IMG/VR virus record: IMGVR_UViG_3300022864_000019
Location: 1-20,381 of that record
Direction: 5' to 3' (one strand)
Source: a virus
DNA length: 20,381 nt
Shown here: positions 5,255-11,250 of the stretch, one piece after another
Numbering within the stretch: position 1 is the stretch's first letter
Layout: every line of letters starts with the position of its first letter
Position numbers and translations under genes: made by a program
The notes under the pieces: generated by a model
The model's database searches: none
Seen by the model: the letters and a program-made list of their open reading frames with translations, nothing else
Told to the model about the DNA's origin: nothing

Positions 5255-7063
5255 ATGAAGAAACAAGAGAAAAGAAACGAAATCCTAACAAGAAAAGAAG
5301 CCGCTTATAATTATCTCCGAGAGAAAAGAGTTTTATGGGACGATCTAGAGAAACTATTCCACAATCAGTTAGCTGGTTCAATAACCGAGCAAACTAAGTC
5401 CCAAGTCTTTGATCCCAAACTTACTACCCTAACACTAGAGCGAGGCTATCGAGTTATGGCGCAACTCCCTACTGGTAAAGTAAGGGGTATGTCCAAGAAC
5501 GATACCAGCGCTTCTCACTTAATGAACCTAGTATTAGATAAGTATGTACTTCCCCACGCTAACGCTCAGTTTGATTTCCTCACTAAACTCCGAATGATTG
5601 ATATTTACTCCAATGTATATGGTAACTTCTTTGCCATGGTGGATTGGGATATTAAAGCAAACGACTATATCGGGCCTGATCTTTGGATGCTCAACATCAG
5701 GGATGTATTCCCTCAAGTAGGAGCGGTATCCTTAGAGGACTCTGACTATGTTATTGTGCGAACCTGGCAGCCCTTGAGCTGGTTTGAGAGTAGAGCTAAG
5801 AAGAAAGAATACAAGAATATGTCTAAGGTTATCGCCAAGTTGAAGGATAAGACTGGTTCTAAAGATTCTAGGAGTAGTAACGATATATCTAAAAGAGAGT
5901 CATCACAATACCCTGAGTCAATCGCTGCTAACAAAGCAGGATACTTTGAGGTTCTAACTCAATATGAAAGAGATAAGTGGACTGACTTTAGTGTAGATGC
6001 GGACTTAGTATTTAGAGAGCAAGACAATCCTCACGAGAACGGAGAACTGCCTGTAGTATGCAAGTATTCTATTCCTTTAATAGATGACTTCATGGGAATG
6101 GGAGACTTTGAAAGAGGGCGGTCAATGCAGAATGTAACCAACTCAGTGTGGAATCTTTACTTAGATGCAGTTAAGATGTCTATCTTCCCACCTGCTTTAA
6201 TTAACAAGGACAATATCGCGGCAATGAGTTCAATCAAATGGGGAGCTGCCGAGAAGTGGCTAGTAAGAGGACAGGTAGACAACGCCGCTAAGGTCTTAGA
6301 TTTAAACCCCAAGGGGATAGCTACCTTTAACAACACCTACAATATTGCTAGTTCAGCCTTACTCAATATGTTCGGCACTACCGACACCACAGTAACCGCA
6401 GAAACAGAGGCGGGATATGGTAAGACACCACAAGCCTTACAGATGCAGCAAACCAGAGAGAACACCAGAGACAACGCTGATCGTTTCTATATGGAGCAAT
6501 TCTTAAAGAAGGTCATGGTAAAGATGGTCAACCTTATCAGCAAGAAGCAGTCTAAGGCGATTACTATTAGGCTTTTTGAGGACGAGATTGCCGACTTAAA
6601 GAGAGTCTACCCCGAAGCAGATGAGGATTATAACGAAAAGACTGGTAAGTTATCTATCAACACAGGCAAGACGGGATCAATCCTTTACGACTACGAGATG
6701 GTATCAGGTTCTACCTATGCAGTAGACCAGAAGAGCCAACAAGAGAACTTAGGTCAACTATTACAGTTATTTATTCAAAGCCCAGAACTTGTTCAGGTCT
6801 TGAGCCAAGAGGGATATACCCTAAAGATAGGCGAACTATTTAAGAGGATAGTTGCCAGCTCAGGGATTCAGGATTGGGACAAGATACTAGAGGAGAAAAC
6901 CGACGAGGAGATGGCTGATGATACCTTGGCAGCAGACAAGGAACGACTCATCCAGGCGGTACAGCAGTTTGAGATGAACCAAGTGCCACCTCAACCTCAA
7001 GGACAACCTCCAGTACAACAAGGGCCACCAACAGGAGGACTAGATGAGCAGCCCCAAGCCTAG
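5255..7063 (+). CDS. Portal protein
   Basis: A 602-residue portal protein, which forms the dodecameric ring at the capsid vertex through which DNA enters and leaves. Support comes from position directly between terminase and scaffold/capsid genes, from the length, and from portal-like features: an N-terminal helical stem, a region of alternating aromatic and acidic residues (MVDWDIKAND and LNIRDVFPQ, residues 127-152), a long helical section, and a low-complexity Pro/Gln-rich C-terminus. I chose ATG 5255. An in-frame TTG at 5213 would put the terminator hairpin inside the coding region. No Shine-Dalgarno precedes 5255; instead the ATG overlaps the stop of a three-codon ORF (5247-5258), which could couple translation. 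Confidence 0.85.
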   Translation: MKKQEKRNEILTRKEAAYNYLREKRVLWDDLEKLFHNQLAGSITEQTKSQVFDPKLTTLTLERGYRVMAQLPTGKVRGMSKNDTSASHLMNLVLDKYVLPHANAQFDFLTKLRMIDIYSNVYGNFFAMVDWDIKANDYIGPDLWMLNIRDVFPQVGAVSLEDSDYVIVRTWQPLSWFESRAKKKEYKNMSKVIAKLKDKTGSKDSRSSNDISKRESSQYPESIAANKAGYFEVLTQYERDKWTDFSVDADLVFREQDNPHENGELPVVCKYSIPLIDDFMGMGDFERGRSMQNVTNSVWNLYLDAVKMSIFPPALINKDNIAAMSSIKWGAAEKWLVRGQVDNAAKVLDLNPKGIATFNNTYNIASSALLNMFGTTDTTVTAETEAGYGKTPQALQMQQTRENTRDNADRFYMEQFLKKVMVKMVNLISKKQSKAITIRLFEDEIADLKRVYPEADEDYNEKTGKLSINTGKTGSILYDYEMVSGSTYAVDQKSQQENLGQLLQLFIQSPELVQVLSQEGYTLKIGELFKRIVASSGIQDWDKILEEKTDEEMADDTLAADKERLIQAVQQFEMNQVPPQPQGQPPVQQGPPTGGLDEQPQA

Positions 7064-7355
7064 TAAGTTCATTAAGATAGAGCAGTTTGTTCGGGAGAAG
7101 GAGCCAAAGATAGCTCCTAAGGACGAAGAGATAGTTATGGCTAAGTTTGCTAAGAGTGGTGCTTGGAAGGTTCTAAAAGACTATATCAACGATTTACTTA
7201 TTAACCTAGAGACCTTTAATGAAGTAGCAATTAGCAAAGGCTCGCCCGTTGAAGAGATTGGTAAGAACGCAATAGTTATAAGTTTAGCTAAGGGGATCGT
7301 TTACAAAGTGTTAAATAAGGTAGAAGATGCCGAAGAAGCAAGTAGAGGAAAATGA
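7044..7355 (+). CDS. Hypothetical protein (103 aa) downstream of portal
   Basis: Unrecognised. The ATG lies 20 nt inside the portal gene with AGGAGG just upstream (near 7035). The product is probably helical, with a Lys/Glu-rich N-terminal 35 residues and an amphipathic second half. Position after portal and length fit the small uncharacterised structural or assembly proteins seen in this slot of many phages. Its last 29 nt overlap the next gene. Confidence 0.65.
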   Translation: MSSPKPSKFIKIEQFVREKEPKIAPKDEEIVMAKFAKSGAWKVLKDYINDLLINLETFNEVAISKGSPVEEIGKNAIVISLAKGIVYKVLNKVEDAEEASRGK

Positions 7356-7542
7356 AGAAGAGGTACTTAACTTTGAAAGACCAGATTTCAAGTTTGTGCC
7401 GAAAGGTAACCATGAGTGGCGGCAACAAGGCCCGTACATTATATGTAAAAGTTGTGAACTTCAGCACGGGATTTGGATTGGCACTGAAAAAAGGCTTGTT
7501 GGACTTAAAGAAAATGGTGAACCGATCTTAGAGGATTTGTAA
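7327..7542 (+). CDS. Small protein with a possible single zinc-binding cluster (71 aa)
   Basis: Unrecognised. An acidic N-terminus (residues 7-13) is followed by HEWRQQGPYIICKSCELQHG (residues 29-48). The order His...Cys-x2-Cys...His (H29, C41, C44, H48) could bind one zinc ion, as in small treble-clef-like or half-ribbon domains. Such small proteins occur near phage head genes, but the role here is unknown. The gene overlaps the previous one by 29 nt and is followed by a 98-nt structured gap. Confidence 0.65.
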   Translation: MPKKQVEENEEEVLNFERPDFKFVPKGNHEWRQQGPYIICKSCELQHGIWIGTEKRLVGLKENGEPILEDL

Positions 7543-7640
7543 TTGGGGGATTTCGGGCAGGAGTCTCCCAGCTACAAGCCCTTCCAGGCTTGGGGTTCTC
7601 GCATAACCCGTTAATCGGTGCGTAAGAAAGGAGAATCATC
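7543..7640 (+). promoter_or_regulatory. Structured leader upstream of the scaffold gene
   Basis: A 98-nt non-coding gap, long for this compact region, holds three consecutive hairpins. The first is 7544-7550 with 7562-7568 (7 bp, one G-U). The second is CAAGCC/GGCTTG, 7575-7580 with 7587-7592. The third is GGGTT/AACCC, 7593-7597 with 7605-7609. A further CCG/CGG pair (7608-7610 and 7616-7618) competes with the third. AAAGGAG follows, about 8 nt before the scaffold ATG. I see no tRNA fold and no T-run. It may be a translational control or mRNA-processing region. Confidence 0.4.
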
Positions 7641-8408
7641 ATGGATGATACTCAAAAGGAAAAGGCGTTACAAGAGGACATTGGTGGAATCCCAGTACCA
7701 TCGCCAAGTACAGAAACATCAACTGAGGAGGCTGTTGAAGTAGAGGAGGAAGCGCAAGCTGAACCCAAAGCGGAGGAAGCCAAAACAGAGGAAGGTTCCA
7801 AGAAGGGAGCAAGCAATCGGATTAGGGAGCTTAATGCAAAGAAGAAGCTAGCCGAAGCACGAGCTGAGGAGGCTGAAACAAAAGCTCAATCGTTAACCGA
7901 AAAACTTGGGGAATTGATGACTCCAATAGAGTCTGCACCTGCTAGTCAGGAGCAATTTAAACCCAAAGTTGAGCCTGGAGCCGAAATTAGTCTTGATGAC
8001 TATAAGCGGGATGTTACTTTAACAGCCCAGGGATTAGTCAATTTAGAGCTAAGGAAGGAACGGGCGATCAATAGAATTGATAAGGAGGCGACAGAGGTTG
8101 TTTCTAAGTATCCTGAACTTGATCCTGATAGTGACTCTTTTGACAGAGAACTTTCCGACACTATTACCGAGGCGGTTGAAGCCCATGTAAAGGCTAGCCC
8201 GTATACTGCATCAGTGAAGAAATTCACCGCAAGACTGATGAAACCCTACCAAAGGGCGGTAAAGAAAGAGGCAGGAAAGGTTACTGAAAACGTTGCCAAG
8301 CAAGCATCAGAGACCGCTGCAAGGCCTACCTCAGTAAAAGGCGGCGAGAAGAAATTTGAGGAACTATCTGAAGAAGAGATGGAAGAACGGTTAGGGATAG
8401 TCTACTAG
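7641..8408 (+). CDS. Capsid scaffold-like assembly protein
   Basis: A 255-residue, highly charged, Glu/Ala/Lys-rich protein directly upstream of the major capsid gene, the classic position and composition of a scaffolding protein that templates procapsid assembly and is later removed. The N-terminal 55 residues are acidic and low-complexity. Residues 58-95 form a probable coiled coil, followed by a helical central region (about 118-210) and a basic-then-acidic C-terminus ending in a short helix, which in known scaffolds contacts the coat protein. There is no protease motif. A strong ribosome site (AAAGGAG) precedes the ATG. Confidence 0.75.
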   Translation: MDDTQKEKALQEDIGGIPVPSPSTETSTEEAVEVEEEAQAEPKAEEAKTEEGSKKGASNRIRELNAKKKLAEARAEEAETKAQSLTEKLGELMTPIESAPASQEQFKPKVEPGAEISLDDYKRDVTLTAQGLVNLELRKERAINRIDKEATEVVSKYPELDPDSDSFDRELSDTITEAVEAHVKASPYTASVKKFTARLMKPYQRAVKKEAGKVTENVAKQASETAARPTSVKGGEKKFEELSEEEMEERLGIVY

Positions 8409-8482
8409 GATAAGTTCGGGCAAGTAAGGATGCCAAAACGACTTGGCTATTAGCATAGCTTTAGAAGTGAGGTGAATATAAA
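8409..8482 (+). promoter_or_regulatory. Leader between scaffold and capsid genes with alternative hairpins
   Basis: A 74-nt gap that can form CAAGT/ACTTG (8421-8425 with 8441-8445) or GCCAA/TTGGC (8432-8436 with 8443-8447); the two share bases and cannot coexist. The second would also compete with GCTAT-TAGC-ATAGC (8446-8459). It contains TTCGGGCA (8415-8422), an octamer also present in the gap before the scaffold gene (7552-7559). A GAGGTGA ribosome site follows. The stems are short, so the structure is tentative. Confidence 0.3.
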
Positions 8483-9439
8483 ATGACAGTAGGTATAGGC
8501 GGAACTGGGTCGGAAAATGCCAATGTCGCAACGACTGGTGGATTGGTTCAGGAAATTAGCACATATTATGAGCGAGTTTTCTTGAAGAGAGCAGAGTATG
8601 AGTATGTCCTAAAAGAGGGCGCTCAAATTCGGACTCATCCTGATGGTGAAGGTCATTCTGTAAATTTTACACGATATGATCCTTTGACTATCATCACCGA
8701 TAATATTGGCGAGGCTTCCAACCCTGTTACTTGTGCGATTACAGCTTCAACTGTAACCATGACTCTATCTGAGTATGGTTTAACAGTGAACACTTCTCGT
8801 TTTCAATCCTTAGTATCAATAGATGCAGGAATGAAAGAGAAGATTGCTTTAGTTGGTCAAAATATGGGAGAAACATTGAATCGTTTAGTTCGTGAGGAAC
8901 TAGCAAACGGTACTTCGTACTACCCCAATGGCCATTTTGTAAGCTCAATCGCAGCTGGCGATGTTTTGGATTCTTGTAACATCAGAATGATGGTACGAAC
9001 TCTAGAACTCAATAAGGCTCGGAAATACCAGGATGGTATGTATATGGGTAAAACCGATTCTTACAGCAAATATAAATTACTTGGCGACACGGTGTGGATC
9101 GCAGCAAAGGAATACTCCGATGTAAAGGATTTATATAAAGGTGAAATGGGTGAACTCTACCAAGTACGTTGGATGTTGAATAAAGATTTGGCTTCAGGAA
9201 TTGAAGCTCAATCCACGGCTGCATCATTAGTGAACAGATACTGGACTTATGTCCACGGAGCTGACGCACTAGGATGTTACGACTTGAGTAAAGATAAACC
9301 TAAGCTGTACATTCTACCTAATTTGATTGATTCTAATTCCCCAGCAGGGCGTATTAGTAAAATCTCCTGGGCAGGGTCTTACGCAACTAAGATTCTTAAC
9401 AGTAATTGGGTATTAACAGCACGGTTCACAGATAACTAA
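8483..9439 (+). CDS. Major capsid protein, N4-gp56-like family
   Basis: A 318-residue main coat protein with HK97-type fold expected. The N-terminus has the N4-gp56-family look: NVATTGGLVQEISTYYERVF (residues 14-33), then a basic-aromatic strand HSVNFTRYDPLT (58-69) and a segment matching the family's 'LTEGxTP'-type position (IGEASNPV, 75-82). Helical and beta-rich regions follow, ending in a C-terminal strand NWVLTARFTDN. Members of this family form the icosahedral shell of several podoviruses and siphoviruses. Position after the scaffold gene and a good ribosome site support the call. It is probably among the most highly expressed genes here, and the mRNA has structured elements on both sides. 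Confidence 0.85.
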   Translation: MTVGIGGTGSENANVATTGGLVQEISTYYERVFLKRAEYEYVLKEGAQIRTHPDGEGHSVNFTRYDPLTIITDNIGEASNPVTCAITASTVTMTLSEYGLTVNTSRFQSLVSIDAGMKEKIALVGQNMGETLNRLVREELANGTSYYPNGHFVSSIAAGDVLDSCNIRMMVRTLELNKARKYQDGMYMGKTDSYSKYKLLGDTVWIAAKEYSDVKDLYKGEMGELYQVRWMLNKDLASGIEAQSTAASLVNRYWTYVHGADALGCYDLSKDKPKLYILPNLIDSNSPAGRISKISWAGSYATKILNSNWVLTARFTDN

Positions 9440-9446
9440 GTTGTTT

Positions 9447-9486
9447 GTCGGGGGATGACCTTATAACATCTCCTGACTTTATAAGG
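9447..9486 (+). promoter_or_regulatory. Competing hairpins after the capsid gene; one hides the next ribosome site
   Basis: Hairpin 1 pairs 9447-9456 with 9468-9477 (10 bp, two G-U) and is followed by only three T, so it could act as a weak terminator. Hairpin 2 pairs CCTTATAA (9459-9466) with TTATAAGG (9479-9486), a perfect 8 bp. The 5' arm of hairpin 2 lies in the loop of hairpin 1, and the 3' arm of hairpin 1 lies in the loop of hairpin 2. Hairpin 2 buries the AAGG used to start the gene at 9494. The one-nt linker makes a full pseudoknot unlikely, so I read these as alternatives. Confidence 0.5.
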
Positions 9487-9493
9487 AAACAAC

Positions 9494-9730
9494 ATGGATA
9501 CAAGAAAAAACGATTTGGAAACATTAAGAAGAGATCATCGCAATACGCGAGACCCTAAACTGCGCAAGATAATGGAGAGGGCTGGGGAGAGGATCAGTAA
9601 GGAGTCTGGGGTGATTAGAGACATGAGGAAGAGCTTAATTAGGGAGAAGAGGGCTGGTAGAGATGATAATGTTAAAGAGATTAGGGAGGATGTATTTAAA
9701 AATGACAAGTACCAAAACGAGCGACACTAG
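9494..9730 (+). CDS. Hypothetical protein (78 aa), highly charged
   Basis: Unrecognised. The product is almost all Arg, Lys, Asp and Glu and should be one long helix, with an N-terminal Arg/Asp-rich repeat-like stretch (DLETLRRDHRNTRDPKLRK, residues 7-25). The ATG follows AAGGA by 7 nt, and this ribosome site can be hidden in a hairpin (9459-9486). The last 29 nt overlap the next gene. Position after the capsid gene suggests a small head-completion or connector role, but there is no motif for it. Confidence 0.6.
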   Translation: MDTRKNDLETLRRDHRNTRDPKLRKIMERAGERISKESGVIRDMRKSLIREKRAGRDDNVKEIREDVFKNDKYQNERH

Positions 9731-10148
9731 TTTTAGAGCTAAAGCAGAACCAGCGGCACCAGAGGTTATGCCAAAGGGAATAACACCTGATCGGAGTGCT
9801 GACGAGGGTAAAAGAGAAGAAGTGCCTTTTACCGATTATAAGGGGGAACACCACCATCCTTATACTGTAGACTACTTTAAGCTGGGAGAGACTTGGGATG
9901 ATCCTACGGGGGGTTTCCCTAAAGAAATTGGTTTGATTGAAAGTTATTTAAAAGATAAAATAGAAAGAGGTGAATTACTAAATGAAACTAAAGAAGTTGA
10001 AAAGCGTATTAAAGAAATGGAAAAAGTGGCTGGTGTTAAAGATGAAAGCCGTAAGATCGTTAAAATTGAAGCGTTAGCAGGATATGTTAAATTTTTAATG
10101 GGTACCGATGAAACCAAATACAAGGTAGAACACTATGGCAATAACTAA
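9702..10148 (+). CDS. Hypothetical head-neck region protein (148 aa)
   Basis: Unrecognised. I chose ATG 9702 over the longer ATG 9663 because AGGGAGG (9683-9689) precedes it, although at a long 12-nt spacing, and because the longer form adds an unusual basic extension. The N-terminal 45 residues are Pro/Glu/Lys-rich and probably disordered. A centre with HHHPYTVDYFKLGETW-like aromatic content (residues 49-64) and a Lys/Glu helical C-terminal half follow. Its position between capsid and fibre genes fits a connector or decoration protein, without motif evidence. It ends with a 14-nt overlap to the next gene. Confidence 0.6.
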   Translation: MTSTKTSDTSFRAKAEPAAPEVMPKGITPDRSADEGKREEVPFTDYKGEHHHPYTVDYFKLGETWDDPTGGFPKEIGLIESYLKDKIERGELLNETKEVEKRIKEMEKVAGVKDESRKIVKIEALAGYVKFLMGTDETKYKVEHYGNN

Positions 10149-10461
10149 GGCAGCAGACAAAATAAATAAGACACCGCAGGAGATGCAGAATCTCGGCTTT
10201 GACACTGAGTTTAATCTTCCGACAGTAGAGGCTTTGGTTTATAATTCATCTACTGGGGGGATGGATAGAATGGTTCAGTCAATAGACCTGGTACCAACTG
10301 CCTTTGACTATATTGCTTTGACTTATGTAGCTGCTGGTAATGGAGTTGGAGAGGTTGAAACTGCTATTTTTAAAACAGGCGGTTCAGGGGGGACTACGGT
10401 TGCTACTTTAACGCTGACTTACAATGCCAGCAATGAGGTTGCGACTGTAACCAAAGCATGA
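10135..10461 (+). CDS. Hypothetical beta-rich protein (108 aa), probable virion or fibre component
   Basis: Unrecognised. The product has a helical N-terminus (residues 1-20) and then a beta-strand-rich, Thr/Val/Gly-heavy body with regular alternation in the last 40 residues (for example TTVATLTLTYNASNEVATVT, 86-105), typical of tail-fibre or adaptor domains. The stop overlaps the next start as ATGA. The next gene is a fibre-hinge-like fragment, so both are probably tail-fibre-module proteins. Confidence 0.6.
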   Translation: MAITKAADKINKTPQEMQNLGFDTEFNLPTVEALVYNSSTGGMDRMVQSIDLVPTAFDYIALTYVAAGNGVGEVETAIFKTGGSGGTTVATLTLTYNASNEVATVTKA

Positions 10462-10658
10462 GCTTAGTTTTTAATCCGATTACTGCGAAATTTGATGTAG
10501 TTCGTAGTAAGTCATTCTTAGACACCAGATATGTCAATGTAACGGGCGACAATCTTGAGGGAAATCTAACTGCGGATGCTGGAGTGTTAATAGATGGTTA
10601 TGATGTCTCAGTAGAGTTTGCCTCTATTGATACTGGAATAGATGGGGGGGCATTCTAA
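10458..10658 (+). CDS. Small tail-fibre-like protein (66 aa)
   Basis: The central sequence RYVNVTGDNLEGNLTADAG (residues 24-42) matches the 'YV-x-VTGD-x-M-x-G-x-L' hinge found near the N-terminus of many phage tail fibres and repeated in the next + strand gene as LKTTGDTMTGPLVI. At 66 residues it is much shorter than a working fibre, so it may be an attachment module or a remnant separated from the larger fibre gene by the inserted endonuclease. It starts by ATGA overlap with the upstream gene. Its TAA (10656-10658) overlaps the stop of the convergent endonuclease gene. Confidence 0.65.
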   Translation: MSLVFNPITAKFDVVRSKSFLDTRYVNVTGDNLEGNLTADAGVLIDGYDVSVEFASIDTGIDGGAF

Positions 10659-11215
10659 TGAAAAAGATATTTATCAAACTTACTAGATTTATGACCAAAA
10701 GCAACAGAGTTCTTTGTAGCTGGAAAAACATTAGATGGAATAAGCCAACATTTAGAAAGTTTATCTCCAATGTATCCCATACAAAAAAGATAGTCGCAGT
10801 TTACCTGAGTACCAGCAAGTCCAAAGGAAAACTTATAGTTGGCAAGACGAGAAGATTTAACATTAACTCTTTTTCCATCCCACATAACATCAAAAGGTTG
10901 TTCAGCCTTAAATCTTTTATTAACTCTTGTAGAGCCAGTCAATATTTTAACCGCTTCTTTCTCAGCCTTCATTCCCTTATAAACATTAGTTTTAGTATAT
11001 TCACTTCTTGTCTTAGATTTGCGAGAACGTTTGTTTTCTTTAGAAAGAACAATGAGTCTGTTGCGAGATTTGTATCGCCTTTTATTCTCAAGGAGAGTAT
11101 CTTTCTTCTCAATAGCTATCCATTTAGAGTAACATTTTTTACAAAACCCATGTCCAGAATGAGGGACAGATTTAGTTCCACATTTGAAGCATTGTTTATG
11201 TTTAATAGACCACAT
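10655..11215 (-). CDS. Zinc-finger plus PD-(D/E)XK-like nuclease, probable homing endonuclease
   Basis: The only convincing minus-strand gene. Residues 9-28 carry two Cys-x2-Cys pairs (C9, C12, C25, C28), a zinc finger that would bind DNA. A very basic linker follows (35-80). The C-terminal half looks like a PD-(D/E)XK nuclease: GMKAEKEAVKIL with E85, then PFDV (D109) and VNVKSS with K120. Asn stands where Asp/Glu is usual (N118), so activity is uncertain. Zinc-finger plus nuclease layout, free-standing position between late genes and opposite orientation are typical of homing endonucleases, which cut a neighbouring site and spread by repair. It has its own promoter and apparently no 5' leader. 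The opposite frame is open throughout but has no protein-like pattern. Confidence 0.65.
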   Translation of the reverse strand: MWSIKHKQCFKCGTKSVPHSGHGFCKKCYSKWIAIEKKDTLLENKRRYKSRNRLIVLSKENKRSRKSKTRSEYTKTNVYKGMKAEKEAVKILTGSTRVNKRFKAEQPFDVMWDGKRVNVKSSRLANYKFSFGLAGTQVNCDYLFCMGYIGDKLSKCWLIPSNVFPATKNSVAFGHKSSKFDKYLFH

Positions 11216-11221
11216 AATTAT

Positions 11222-11250
11222 AGTATATCAATGACAGGTCAATATGTCAA
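11222..11250 (-). promoter_or_regulatory. Near-consensus minus-strand promoter for the endonuclease gene
   Basis: On the minus strand, TTGACA (plus coordinates 11245-11250), a 17-nt spacer and TATACT (11222-11227). A start about 7 nt past the -10 falls on 11215, the A of the endonuclease ATG, so the mRNA would be leaderless. The promoter overlaps the ATG of the tail-fibre gene (11244). The spacer holds a small dyad, TGAC-AG-GTCA (11232-11241), a possible operator. Confidence 0.65.

Noticed and set aside
7543-7640. tRNA or tRNA-like gene in the gap before the scaffold gene
   Set aside because: Three hairpins are present, but there is no acceptor stem closing them, no TTC-arm sequence and no anticodon loop of the right form.
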